From contig NZ_AP017656.1 in the NCBI RefSeq assembly GCF_002355855.1, positions 124,001 through 188,000 of the forward strand: a stretch of 64,000 nucleotides of DNA, written 5' to 3'. The stretch's first letter is position 1, and each line of letters starts with the position of its first letter. Both the position numbers and the translations under genes were made by a program. Origin of the DNA: Sphingobium cloacae (GTDB taxonomy: Bacteria; Pseudomonadota; Alphaproteobacteria; Sphingomonadales; Sphingomonadaceae). The notes beneath the pieces were generated by a model, which saw nothing but the letters and a program-made list of their open reading frames with translations, did no database searches and had not been told where the DNA came from. This document shows positions 36,679-45,317 of this stretch, one piece after another.

Positions 36679-37795
36679 ACCTGCGCTCCACCGTGTCGAG
36701 GCGGCGCCGATCAGCGAGATCGTCTCGCAGGTCGAGGCGCTGGCGCCGGCCCGCCGGCTCGCCGATCCGCAGCTCGTCGCCGCGGCCGCGCGGGCCTGGT
36801 CGACGAACACGATCCGCGCCTTCCTGTCGGATCTGAAGATCTGGGACCAATGGTGTCGGCGGCGCGGACTTGCCACAGCCCGGGCCGATGCGGACGCGGT
36901 CGCTTGCTATCTGCGGGCCTTGTCGGGGATCGAGCAGGATCCGCGCAATCCGCTGAAGCGAAGGGCCCCGGCGACGATCGAGCGCTATCTGGTGAACATC
37001 GGCTGGGCTTATCGCATGGCCGGGCTTGATGATCCGACAGCGGCGCCGCTGGTGCGGCTCGAGCTCAAGGGCTTGCGCAAGCTATTGGGCACGCGCCAGC
37101 GCCAGGCGCGCGGCATCCGGTTCAAGGGTGAGGTGAGCGACCTCGACGATCCGGCGACCGGCATCTGCCTGGCGCATCTGCTCAAGGCCTCTCGCCGCGA
37201 CATGCTCGGCGCGCGCGACCGCGCGCTGCTGCGGGTCGCCTATGACAGCGGCTGCCGGCGCTCCGAGCTGGTGGCGATCGTCTGTGACGCGGTCGAAGGG
37301 CCCGATTCCGACGGCTCGGGAACCCTGTTCATTGCGACCAGCAAGACCGACCGCGAGCGCGCGGGCGCCATCGCCTATCTCTCGCCCGCGACGATGCAGG
37401 CGATTGCGGAGTGGAAGCGGGCTGGCGGGATAGCGGGCGGACCGCTCTTTCGGCGCGTCGAGACCTATTTCGACGGCTCGGTGCGGTCGGTAGGGGAGGG
37501 GCCCCTGCACCCGAACACGATCACCTTGATCTACCGTCGGCTGATCCGCGCCGCGTTCGAGAAGAAGCTGCTCGGAGGGATGAGCGAGGCGGAGCTCGAA
37601 CGCTGGGTGGCCGCCGTCTCGAGCCACTCGATCCGGGTTGGCGTCGCCCAAGACAATTTCGCCGCAGGCGAGAGCCTGCCGGCGATCATGCAGGCCTATC
37701 GCTGGCGGGATCCCAAGACGGTCATGCGCTATGGCGCCAAGCTCGCCGCGAAGAGCGGCGCGAGCGCGCGCTTGGCGAAGCGGTTCTCCCGATAG
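36671..37795 (+). CDS. Tyrosine recombinase, third gene of TIR operon
   Basis: 374 residues. The N-terminal SAM-like core-binding domain (WSTNTIRAFLSDLKIWDQWCRRRGL) is followed by a catalytic domain with Arg at about 195 (YDSGCRRSELVAI), HxxR at about 319 (SSHSIRVGVAQ), Trp (AYRWRDPKTV) and the nucleophile Tyr at about 354 (VMRYGAKLA). It is complete. Such enzymes integrate, excise or invert DNA. Its start lies inside the TIR gene, so it is part of the same transcript, which is unusual for a stand-alone integrase. The TGTTGA palindrome upstream is one possible site of action. Confidence 0.88.
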   Translation: MTEPALHRVEAAPISEIVSQVEALAPARRLADPQLVAAAARAWSTNTIRAFLSDLKIWDQWCRRRGLATARADADAVACYLRALSGIEQDPRNPLKRRAPATIERYLVNIGWAYRMAGLDDPTAAPLVRLELKGLRKLLGTRQRQARGIRFKGEVSDLDDPATGICLAHLLKASRRDMLGARDRALLRVAYDSGCRRSELVAIVCDAVEGPDSDGSGTLFIATSKTDRERAGAIAYLSPATMQAIAEWKRAGGIAGGPLFRRVETYFDGSVRSVGEGPLHPNTITLIYRRLIRAAFEKKLLGGMSEAELERWVAAVSSHSIRVGVAQDNFAAGESLPAIMQAYRWRDPKTVMRYGAKLAAKSGASARLAKRFSR

Positions 37796-37885
37796 CAGAA
37801 CCCTGCACCAAGCGTGCTGCTGCTCGACAAGATAGCCATCGGCCGAGCCAGGCCGGCCTCAACCGAGGCCCGTCTCATCCGTGGT

Positions 37886-38470
37886 TCAGATCAAGCCCTC
37901 GTCCGTCATCGCCTTCTGCACGGCCGGGCGCCCCATCATTCGGTCGCGGAAGCCGGCAAGCTTTTCGGGCACGTCGAGGCCCATCTTCTGTGCCCAAAGC
38001 AGCATGACGAACAGGTAGCAGTCGGCGACGCTGATGTCCGCGCCGAACAGGAACTCGCCTTTCATCGTGTCGGCGAGATAGGCCATCCGCTTGACGATCG
38101 CTTCACCAGCCCTGGTCTTCTCGTCGTCGCCGCCGCCGGCGAAAAAGGGCTTGAAGCTCTTGTGGATCTCGGTCGAGACGTAGGCTAGCGCCTCCAGCAG
38201 GCGCGTGTGCCCCATCTCGCCGGAGGGCTTCAGCGCCGGGTTCTGATGCGCGATCCAGTCGAGAATTGCGATGTTCTCGCTCAGGGTTTCGCCCGAGTCG
38301 AGAGTGAGCGCCGGGACATATCCCTTCGGATTGATCGAGGTGTAATCAGCGCCGCCTTCGGTGCGCTTGGTCTGCAGATCGACCTGTTCCCTTTCGAAAG
38401 GAAGTTGCGCTTCGTGGAGAGCGATATGGTCAGCCAGACTGCAAGCGCCAGGGGTGTAATATAGTTTCAT
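37886..38470 (-). CDS. Glutathione S-transferase family protein
   Basis: 194 residues from ATG 38468-38470, with GGAGAGAG upstream. The N-terminal thioredoxin-like domain (MKLYYTPGACSLADHIALHEA, NPKGYVPALTLDSGETLSENIAILDWIA) has the cis-Pro and SEN glutathione-binding elements, and a helical C-terminal domain carries GEFLFGADISVADCYLFVML. The Tyr/Ser/Cys cluster YYTPGACS places it near the beta class. It conjugates or handles glutathione adducts. It is followed upstream by a flavin monooxygenase gene on the same strand. Confidence 0.88.
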   Translation of the reverse strand: MKLYYTPGACSLADHIALHEAQLPFEREQVDLQTKRTEGGADYTSINPKGYVPALTLDSGETLSENIAILDWIAHQNPALKPSGEMGHTRLLEALAYVSTEIHKSFKPFFAGGGDDEKTRAGEAIVKRMAYLADTMKGEFLFGADISVADCYLFVMLLWAQKMGLDVPEKLAGFRDRMMGRPAVQKAMTDEGLI

Positions 38471-38489
38471 CAAACTCTCTCCGCATTGT

Positions 38490-39485
38490 TTACTGTAACA
38501 GGTCGGCAATCAGGGCATGTGATCGTGCGCGGCTTCCATGATCGGTGATGAGGTCCTGGATCATGATCTCGTCCGGCCGGGTCTGCTCGATCATGCGCTC
38601 GAGCACCGAGGCGACGCGCGCGGGATCGCCGATCACGAAGCGCGGCCACTCATCATTCTCGGCACTGATAACTTTGCCGAAGTGAGCGATCGCCTGCTCT
38701 GGGGTAGACAATCTGCGCTCGAGCTTTCCGCTCGAAAGTGTCGCATACATGTGCCGGACCGGCATTGCGAGGCGCTCGGCTTCCTCGGTCGTGTCGGCAC
38801 ATACGACGTGGATCGCGAGGATTGCATGCGGCTTCTCGAGGCCCACCACCTGGGAAGGCCGGAAGCTTCGGCGGTAGCTCGCAAGGGCCGGGACGGCGCC
38901 TTGCGGAGAAATGAAGCCGGCAAAGACATAGGGAAGGCCCAATTGTCCAGCCAGATGCGGGCTCGATTGGCTCGACCCCAGAAGCAGCATCTCGGGCCAG
39001 CCGGGAACGTCCGGCGCGAGATCGAGAGAGGCAAAGGCGTGGCCAGGGGGCATCGTCCCCGTCAACCAGGAGAGCAGTTCGAAAACCTGATCGGCATGAT
39101 CGTCGACGCGCCTGCCGTCGCGGTGCCTTTGCAGGGCGATGTCCGCGACGGGTCCGGCAAACGCACGCCCGACGCCAAGGTCGATGCGCCCCGGATGAAG
39201 CGCATGAAGCGTGCGGAATTGCTCGGCAACCTTCAGCGGGCTGTAGTGGTTCAGCAGCACGGCTCCCGATCCCACGCGGATCGTCTGCGTTGCCGAAGCG
39301 ACGTGCTCGATAAGGATCTCAGGGGCGTGCGAGGCGACCGCAGCCGAGCCATGATGCTCGGCGAGCCAATAGTGCTTGATTCCGAGTGCCTCTGCCCGCT
39401 GGGCAAGATCGACTGCATTGCGGAAAGCGTCCGCCTGCGTGCCATTCGGGGGAGTGGGGCAGATATCGACGATACCGAGATCCAT
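38490..39485 (-). CDS. LLM-class (luciferase-like) flavin oxidoreductase
   Basis: 331 residues with the bacterial luciferase-like TIM barrel: GIKHYWLAEHHGSAAVASHAPEILIEHVASATQTIRVGSGAVLLNHYSP, HPGRIDLGVGRAF and a C-terminal LERMIEQTRPDEIMIQDLITDH. These use reduced FMN to oxygenate or oxidise varied substrates. The stop lies 19 bases before the GST start, so the two are likely cotranscribed; a detoxification role is plausible but the substrate is unknown. Confidence 0.85.
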   Translation of the reverse strand: MDLGIVDICPTPPNGTQADAFRNAVDLAQRAEALGIKHYWLAEHHGSAAVASHAPEILIEHVASATQTIRVGSGAVLLNHYSPLKVAEQFRTLHALHPGRIDLGVGRAFAGPVADIALQRHRDGRRVDDHADQVFELLSWLTGTMPPGHAFASLDLAPDVPGWPEMLLLGSSQSSPHLAGQLGLPYVFAGFISPQGAVPALASYRRSFRPSQVVGLEKPHAILAIHVVCADTTEEAERLAMPVRHMYATLSSGKLERRLSTPEQAIAHFGKVISAENDEWPRFVIGDPARVASVLERMIEQTRPDEIMIQDLITDHGSRARSHALIADLLQ

Positions 39486-39819
39486 TGGGCACTCATACGC
39501 TCGTGGGCGACGGTTCTAGGTTGTCGCGGGGCGGGGTCTCAATCCGGAAACCCGCTCCGCAAGTACGAAGAGAGGCCAGAGACAAGTGGCATCTAATTAT
39601 GAAAGGCAGCGATCTCAACGACTGTGACCTCAACGCGGATTGCAGGCCACGAGACTCGCGGTGCGCTGAAGGCTGTCTCTCGAGGGGAAGCTGACGAAAC
39701 ACGGATGCGACAGAGCGCGCGACTGAATGTTTGATCAGGAGGGTGCATGGCGCCAAACCCGCCTTCACGACGCGATCGCCCTCGAGAATCCGCAACATCC
39801 CAGGCAGGGTGCGAGGAAG
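39486..39819. other. Gene-free interval
   Basis: 334 bases with no convincing reading frame, repeat or hairpin on either strand. It must contain the promoter of the minus-strand oxidoreductase and the 3' region of the cyclopropane synthase gene. Confidence 0.4.
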
Positions 39820-41058
39820 CTATGCAGCATCGCCGCCCAGGCGTAGTCGTTGCTCGGCCTCCACCATATAGTCGCGTATTTCCGGCACGGCAGCGCGACT
39901 CTTCGCGAGTTGTACCTGATAATTGACCATACCTCCTGTGCGGAAGGCTTCCGCGGCGCCGGCGAGGTAGAAGGTCCATAGACGAAAGAAGCGCTCGTCA
40001 TATAGCGCGATGATCTGGTCCTTCGCGGCGACTGTACGATCGTACCAATGATCGATCGTCCTCGAATAGTGACGTCGGAGGATCTCGATGTCGGTCGGAA
40101 ACAGCTTCGTTCCTTCATAGCCGCGCACGATCTCAGACAGTGCAGGGTTGTACCCGCCCGGAAAGATGTATTTGGTCGTAAACGTGTCGGTGACCCCCGG
40201 GCCATCCATCCGGCCGATCGTATGCAGCAGCATCACTCCGTCATCAGAAAGCAACGCGCGGCACTTGCGGAAGAAGGTTCCATAATATGCTGGGCCGACA
40301 TGCTCAAACATGCCCACAGAGACGATTCGGTCAAACCGGCCGGTTACAGCACGATAGTCGAGCAATTCGAAGCGGACCTTATCGGAGACGCCCGCCTCAT
40401 CAGCGCGCCGTCGAGCGAACTTTAGCTGCTCCTCGGACAGCGTGATCCCCAGGACCTCGGCGCCCGTAGCTCTGTGCAGGTACAGCGCCATACCACCCCA
40501 GCCGCATCCGATATCGAGTACGCGCATACCTCGCTTGAGCAGGAGCTTGGCCGCGATATGGGCCTTCTTATCCGCTTGGGCTTGCTCCAGCGTATTCGCC
40601 GGGTCGGTGAAATATGCACAGCTATATTGGCGATCAGCATCGAGAAAGAGGTCATAAAGGCGGTCGGACAGATCGTAATGATGCGCAACGTTACGCTTGG
40701 AGCGACGCTTCATGTTGATACGGTCAATGCGATGCACGAATTGCTCCAGCAGCCGGATTGGAGCCAATGGTCTTAGCCGGTCTCCTTCCTCCCACGGGCT
40801 GTTGCCTTTCAACAGATTGATCAATCCACGGATATCACCTCTGTCTATCAACAGCCGTCCGTCCATATATGCTTCCGCCGCACCGAGTGCCGGATTGCGG
40901 ACAATTCGCGCGGCGACCGCGGAATCGCTGAACCGTATTGCGATGTCAGGCATCATTGGGTCGGGTGTGCCAAAGGTTTGGACCCTGCCGTCGGCGTGGG
41001 TGACGGAAAGCTGTCCCCGCTTGACACGCGTGGCAAGAAAGCGATCGATGAGAGCCAT
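39820..41058 (-). CDS. cfa: Cyclopropane-fatty-acyl-phospholipid synthase
   Basis: 412 residues. The SAM-binding motif is MRVLDIGCGWGGMALYLH, and substrate and active-site elements are NVAHHYDLSDRLYDLFLDADRQYSCAYF, SVGMFEHVG and HTIGRMDGPGVTDTFTTKYIFPGG. It methylenates cis double bonds of membrane phospholipids, hardening membranes against acid, heat and solvents. It is shorter at the C-terminus than plant-type enzymes and is full-length for bacteria. It fits the stress cargo of this region. Confidence 0.92.
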   Translation of the reverse strand: MALIDRFLATRVKRGQLSVTHADGRVQTFGTPDPMMPDIAIRFSDSAVAARIVRNPALGAAEAYMDGRLLIDRGDIRGLINLLKGNSPWEEGDRLRPLAPIRLLEQFVHRIDRINMKRRSKRNVAHHYDLSDRLYDLFLDADRQYSCAYFTDPANTLEQAQADKKAHIAAKLLLKRGMRVLDIGCGWGGMALYLHRATGAEVLGITLSEEQLKFARRRADEAGVSDKVRFELLDYRAVTGRFDRIVSVGMFEHVGPAYYGTFFRKCRALLSDDGVMLLHTIGRMDGPGVTDTFTTKYIFPGGYNPALSEIVRGYEGTKLFPTDIEILRRHYSRTIDHWYDRTVAAKDQIIALYDERFFRLWTFYLAGAAEAFRTGGMVNYQVQLAKSRAAVPEIRDYMVEAEQRLRLGGDAA

Positions 41059-41585
41059 GAGCCGCGGCTAACAAGGCTCAGCTCGCAGCACCATGAGGAA
41101 GATCAGCCTCTCGCCCCTGTCCTTGCGAAAGGCACGGCGCCGCCGAAACCCCGGGGCATCTACGCACAGGTGCAGCACGGCCTCTCTATAGCCGAAGGTC
41201 GGCGCCATCTATCGGCGGGACGGCCGGCGGAGTAGGCCACCGGGACAGCCGCGCGGAACGACGTGGCATAGCCGCCCCGAAGTTCGACCTCGACGGGGTG
41301 CGATCCCGCAATGGCCGTCGCCGCCGATGCTGACCACCCCGCGCCGGCACGGTCGGCGACCTCGCCGGCTCCGAGAGCGGCAGGAAGCCGCCCTTATCGA
41401 CGCCGAACGCACTCTCGCGATCCTCGGCCAACACCTTGCCCGCAGGCCGCAGCTATTGCCGGGTCCGTGAGCAGCTATTCAAATCATGATGGCGTCGCCT
41501 ATCTCTGCGCGTGATGGTCGCCGGCGCGGAAGTGCCTGATCAGGGCTCCCGTGTCGGCCTCCGCTGTTGAACTGGGAGAGATCAT
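41059..41585. other. Gene-free interval before hdeD
   Basis: 527 bases. Open frames on both strands are Arg/Pro-rich and lack start signals; I see no family. The promoters of cfa (minus) and hdeD (plus) must be here. No clear heat-shock sigma promoter was identified by eye. Confidence 0.4.
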
Positions 41586-42242
41586 ATGACCGCAATGTCT
41601 TTTGCCTCCCCCTTCTCCACGGGGAGTGCTTATGCCCGGGGTTCTGCGCTGTTGAGGCGGAACTGGGGTTGGATTGTGTTCCGTGGTGCCCTGGCCCTGT
41701 TGCTGGGCGTAGTCACTATCCTGTTTCCGCTGAATGCTCTGTTCGCTTTCACCCTCGTGTTTGCCGCTTATGCCGGCGCAGACGGCATCCTGTCGCTGAT
41801 CGCGGGTGTACGGGGGGCGACGAAGAAGGAGGATCGCTGGTGGGCGATGGTCCTGCGCGGCGTCATCGGCATCGCGGCCGCGGTGGCCGTTGCGCTCATG
41901 CCTGAGGTCGCAACCCTAAGCTATGCGCTCGTAACGCTCGGCGTACTGATCGCCTGGGCGTTCCTCACCGGTGCCCTTGAGATCGCGGCCGCTATCCGGC
42001 TTCGCAAGGAGATCAAGGGCGAATGGCTGCTTGGAATCTCGGGCGCGCTGTCGATCCTGCTGGGCGTTTGGGTGTGGACCATGCTGTGGCTCTACCCCAT
42101 CGCCAGCATCCTCTCGGTGGCGTGGGTGATCGCGGCCTGGGCGTTCTTTGCCGGCTTCACGCTGATCAGCCTCGGCATCCGCCTGAAGCGACTTCAGGCT
42201 GTTGAGAATGGTCTTGAAAGCCGTTCTGACGAAACCAAATAA
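41586..42242 (+). CDS. hdeD: HdeD-family membrane protein
   Basis: 218 residues with six membrane spans in three similar pairs (WIVFRGALALLLGVVTILFP, LFAFTLVFAAYAGADGILSL, WWAMVLRGVIGIAAAVAVAL, LSYALVTLGVLIAWAFLTGAL, WLLGISGALSILLGVWVW, ASILSVAWVIAAWAFFAGF). HdeD proteins aid acid and other stress resistance; the mechanism is unknown. GGGAGAG precedes the start. It is followed in the same direction by two small heat-shock proteins and a protease, a set seen in transmissible stress-tolerance loci. Confidence 0.9.
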   Translation: MTAMSFASPFSTGSAYARGSALLRRNWGWIVFRGALALLLGVVTILFPLNALFAFTLVFAAYAGADGILSLIAGVRGATKKEDRWWAMVLRGVIGIAAAVAVALMPEVATLSYALVTLGVLIAWAFLTGALEIAAAIRLRKEIKGEWLLGISGALSILLGVWVWTMLWLYPIASILSVAWVIAAWAFFAGFTLISLGIRLKRLQAVENGLESRSDETK

Positions 42243-42247
42243 TCTCC

Positions 42248-42327
42248 TGCCGGGTGCCGAAAGGACCCGGCATGGAGAGTGCGTCCGCTCTCTCGGACGC
42301 TCTTCATACACTCGTTGCTCAAAGGAG
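42248..42327 (+). promoter_or_regulatory. ROSE-like RNA thermometer candidate before hsp20
   Basis: The 94-base leader has three stacked hairpins: TGCCGGGT/ACCCGGCA (42248-42272), GCGTCCG/CGGACGC (42281-42300), and a final weak hairpin. In the last, TTGCT (42315-42319) pairs with the ribosome binding site AGGAG (42323-42327) across the three-base loop CAA. The pairing gives U-A, C-G, G-G, U-A and U-G pairs, the defining UYGCU/AGGA arrangement of ROSE elements that hide the ribosome site until heated. Confidence 0.65.
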
Positions 42328-42336
42328 GACTTGTTT

Positions 42337-42843
42337 ATGAGGACCAACTATGACTTCACGCCGTTCCGGCGTTCGACTGTTGGCTTCGACCGGCTGTTCG
42401 ACCTGCTCGAGAACGGTCTGACTTCGCAGGTTGCCGACAACTATCCGCCGTTCGACCTCGTGAGCGAAGGCGAGGACCGCTACCGCATCAACATGGCGGT
42501 GGCCGGCTTCCGCCCCGACGAGATCGAAGTGACCGCTCAGCAGAATCTGCTCGTGGTCTCTGGCCGCAAGCAGGAAAGCGAGGAAAGCCGCTACATCCAC
42601 CGCGGCATCGCTGCGCGTGACTTCGAGCGCCGCTTCGGCCTGGCGGATTATGTTCAGGTGAAGAATGCGGAGCTCAAGGATGGCATGCTCTCGATCGAGC
42701 TGGTGCGCGAGATCCCCGAGGCGATGAAGCCGCGGAAGATCAGCATCGGCGCGGCTGGTGAAAATGCCCGCCGGATCGAGGACTCGTCCGCGAACAATAA
42801 CGAGAAGGCCAACGACGGCGCCAAGCAGCGCGAAGCTGCCTGA
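42337..42843 (+). CDS. hsp20: Small heat-shock protein Hsp20 (IbpA type)
   Basis: 168 residues from ATG 42337 behind AAAGGAGG. The alpha-crystallin domain runs from about residue 38 (PPFDLVSEGEDRYRINMAVAGFRPDEIEVTAQQNLLVVSGRKQ) to AELKDGMLSIELVREIPEAMKPRKISI. The N-terminus (FTPFRRSTVGFDRLFDLLENG) is typical of class A IbpA-like proteins. It holds unfolding proteins for refolding. The extended C-terminal tail is Asn/Glu-rich. A ROSE-like leader probably gives heat control. Confidence 0.93.
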   Translation: MRTNYDFTPFRRSTVGFDRLFDLLENGLTSQVADNYPPFDLVSEGEDRYRINMAVAGFRPDEIEVTAQQNLLVVSGRKQESEESRYIHRGIAARDFERRFGLADYVQVKNAELKDGMLSIELVREIPEAMKPRKISIGAAGENARRIEDSSANNNEKANDGAKQREAA

Positions 42844-42852
42844 TGCCGAACC

Positions 42853-42884
42853 GGGCTCGCCGCGCCTTCCGGGGCGGCGAGCCC
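42853..42884 (+). terminator. Strong hairpin between the two hsp20 genes
   Basis: Perfect 11-base arms GGGCTCGCCGC and GCGGCGAGCCC around a ten-base loop, just after the first hsp20 stop. It is followed by CTTCG-like sequence rather than a T-run, so it may stabilise or attenuate the transcript instead of fully terminating it. Confidence 0.5.
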
Positions 42885-42912
42885 TCTTCGCCAGCAACCA
42901 AGGAGACGAATC

Positions 42913-43422
42913 ATGTCGATGCGTGATTTGATTCCGTGGCGCCGGCAGGAGAACCCGGCGCCCGCGCTCTTCCGCGACGAAGAGCGCAGCCCCTATGTTC
43001 AGCTCCGCCGAGAGATGGATCGCCTGTTCGAGGACTTTTTCCGGGCACCGCTTGTGGGCGGCATCGGCCTCTCCAGCAATGTGCAGAGCTGGCCGTATCT
43101 GGAGGTTAAGGAGACCGATGATCAGGTGATCGTCACCGCCGAGCTTCCCGGCCTGACCGAGAAGGATGTGGACGTCACCGTGGACGATGGCGTGCTGACG
43201 CTCCGGGGCGAGAAGAAGTCCGAGCACCAGGACAAGGATCGCGGCTGGTCCGAACGCTACTATGGCCGTTTCGAACGCTCGATCGTGCTGCCCGATGGCG
43301 CCGACGAAGAGAACTGCCAGGGCGTGCTACGCGATGGCGTGCTGACGGTGCGGATGCCCAAGTCGCAGCGGACGACGCGCGGTCGCAGGATACCGCTCGG
43401 CGACGGCGCGACGCAGCACTGA
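42913..43422 (+). CDS. hsp20: Small heat-shock protein Hsp20 (class B type)
   Basis: 169 residues. The N-terminus is MSMRDLIPWRRQENPAPALF and the alpha-crystallin domain includes YLEVKETDDQVIVTAELPGLTEKDVDVTVDDGVLTLRGEK and GVLRDGVLTVRMPKS. The sequence differs clearly from the first Hsp20 (bacterial class B, HSP17-like), so the two likely co-assemble or have different clients rather than being a recent duplication. AAGGAG precedes the ATG. Confidence 0.92.
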   Translation: MSMRDLIPWRRQENPAPALFRDEERSPYVQLRREMDRLFEDFFRAPLVGGIGLSSNVQSWPYLEVKETDDQVIVTAELPGLTEKDVDVTVDDGVLTLRGEKKSEHQDKDRGWSERYYGRFERSIVLPDGADEENCQGVLRDGVLTVRMPKSQRTTRGRRIPLGDGATQH

Positions 43423-43513
43423 TCGATACCGCGCGCCGGCGCCGCCGGTGCGCGGCTTTCGAAACACACGCTCCCTGCGCCGGCTGGTGGAGGACGAAGC
43501 AGAGGGAACAGTC

Positions 43514-44362
43514 ATGGTTCGATCCCACCGGCAATCCAGGGGCATCTGGGCAGCATGGGCTTTGGTGCTCACGTTCGTTGGCGCAACCCTTGGCGGCGCG
43601 GCCGTCGAGATGCTGACGAGCACCGCCCCGGCTGAAGCGACCGGGCAACGGGCGATATCGAGCGATGCCGTTCCCCTCAACCGGTTGACGCTGGCGCCAC
43701 TGGTGGAGCGGGTTGCGCCGGCGGTGGTCAACATCGCCGTGCTGCAGAGTTCGCCCTATGCGCAGAACCCTCTGCTCCGCGATCCCTATTACCGCCTCTT
43801 TCTTGGTGTTCCTGACGAAGCCCTCGCGCCGCGCATATCGGCCGGGTCGGGGTTCGTGGTCGACGCCGAACGCGGGCTGGTGGTGACCAACCAGCATGTC
43901 GTCTCGCACGCGCGTGCAATTGCTGTCGGCATCGGCGATCGACAGGTCGAGGCGGAACTGCTCGGGAGCGATCCACTGACCGACATCGCCGTCTTGAGGA
44001 TCCCCGCAAGAGGGCTGAAGGCCCTGCCGCTCGGCGAGTCAGCCAAGGCCCATGTCGGCGACTATGTCGTGGCGATCGGCAACCCCTTTGAGGTGGGCCA
44101 GACCGTCACCGCCGGCATCATCAGCGCGGTACGGGCGCCGTCCGCGGGGGGGCCGCCCTATGTTCAGACCGATGCCCCCATCAATCCAGGAAACTCGGGT
44201 GGGCCGCTGATCAACATGCGCGGCGAGGTCATCGGCATCAACAGCGCAATCATTGGTCCCAGCGGCGGCAATGTCGGTATCGGACTTGCCGTGCCGTCGG
44301 ATATCGCGCGACGAGTGGTCGAGCGGATTGCGGGCTCGCGATTGGCTCCTGCAGAAAGCTGA
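43514..44362 (+). CDS. DegP/HtrA-like serine protease without PDZ domain
   Basis: 282 residues. An N-terminal membrane anchor or signal (WAAWALVLTFVGATLGGAAVEML) precedes a trypsin-like domain with His in VTNQHVVSHA, Asp in DPLTDIAVLRI and Ser in DAPINPGNSGGPLIN. The protein ends after GIGLAVPSDIARRVVERIAG, so the PDZ domains of DegP are absent. It acts in the envelope on misfolded proteins by family. It is third in line after hdeD and the two hsp20 genes, a protein-folding stress set. Confidence 0.88.
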   Translation: MVRSHRQSRGIWAAWALVLTFVGATLGGAAVEMLTSTAPAEATGQRAISSDAVPLNRLTLAPLVERVAPAVVNIAVLQSSPYAQNPLLRDPYYRLFLGVPDEALAPRISAGSGFVVDAERGLVVTNQHVVSHARAIAVGIGDRQVEAELLGSDPLTDIAVLRIPARGLKALPLGESAKAHVGDYVVAIGNPFEVGQTVTAGIISAVRAPSAGGPPYVQTDAPINPGNSGGPLINMRGEVIGINSAIIGPSGGNVGIGLAVPSDIARRVVERIAGSRLAPAES

Positions 44363-44537
44363 CCCATATCATCAGTCGCGGAATCGTGCCGCAGCAATGG
44401 GGGTCGTCGGGCAGGAGCCGATCGCAACTCGCTCGATGAGCCCCGGCTGAATTAGAAGGTAGACGTGCGGCCGCGCGTCGGGCGACAATTCACGTGGGGA
44501 TAGGCCGGCACTTCAGCAGCCCGTTTGGAATGAGTGG

Positions 44538-45317
44538 ATGGTTCAATTTAACGACTGGTGCGATGCGGCCGATACTCCTTTGGGCAATCACCATGTCCGC
44601 GTGATGACCGGACGCACAGCGGATGCCGCCATGGGCATCGAGCTGACGGCGATGGCGGTTCCCGCCCACTATGCGGCGGAGGAGCGTCTGGCAGCTGCGC
44701 TCGCGCGGCTGGGCAAGCCGGCGGCAGCCAAGATGGTTACCGATCTTCTTCCGCAAACACCGCAGATACGCTCCGGTGATCTGGGGGAGATCTACGCGAC
44801 CGAATGGATTGATGCACACAGCGGCTACCGGGCTCCCATCAAGCGATTGCGGTGGAAGGACCACCGCGACATGGCGATGCGCGGCGACGATGTGATCGGC
44901 ATGATCCTCGATCCTGCGACGCAGCGCCTACGGTTCCTCAAGACCGAGGCGAAGAGCCGCATCGATCTGCGGGCGCAGACCCTTCAGGAGGCGCGCGCCG
45001 GGCTCGACAAGGATGGCGGCCTTCCGTCGTCGCACGCCCTGTCGTTCATCTCGGCGCGGCTGATGGACCTCGGGACGGACGCGCCACTCCTCGACGCCAT
45101 CGACGAGGCTCTCTATCGCCACGGCATCCCGCCCGATCATGTCCGGCATCTTCTCTTCACCTTCTCTGGCAACGCGCCGGAGGCACTGCTGACGCAGGCG
45201 CTGCAGGCCTATCCCGGCCCGATCGGACAGTGGGGCGTAGGGCTGCACGTGGACGGGCACGCCGCCTTTGTCGGCGCGGTCTACGCTCAGGTGATCGCCA
45301 ATGCCAACCAGCCCTGA
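44538..45317 (+). CDS. hamA: Hachiman defence nuclease subunit HamA (DUF1837)
   Basis: 259 residues of the DUF1837 family. Conserved features include SGDLGEIYATEWI (Glu84), RGDDVIG (Asp117/118) and FLKTEAKSR, giving the Glu137-x-Lys139 pair of the PD-(D/E)xK-like active site. In Hachiman systems HamA is the effector nuclease held in check by the HamB helicase. The gene overlaps hamB by 17 bases, matching the two-gene system. No strong ribosome binding site precedes the ATG. Confidence 0.87.
   Translation: MVQFNDWCDAADTPLGNHHVRVMTGRTADAAMGIELTAMAVPAHYAAEERLAAALARLGKPAAAKMVTDLLPQTPQIRSGDLGEIYATEWIDAHSGYRAPIKRLRWKDHRDMAMRGDDVIGMILDPATQRLRFLKTEAKSRIDLRAQTLQEARAGLDKDGGLPSSHALSFISARLMDLGTDAPLLDAIDEALYRHGIPPDHVRHLLFTFSGNAPEALLTQALQAYPGPIGQWGVGLHVDGHAAFVGAVYAQVIANANQP

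Noticed and set aside
39493..39798. A 101-residue minus-strand frame between the oxidoreductase and cfa genes
   Set aside because: No start signal, no domain and no coding-like composition.
41186..41434. An 82-residue minus-strand frame upstream of hdeD
   Set aside because: No ribosome binding site, Arg/Pro-rich and without any family resemblance.
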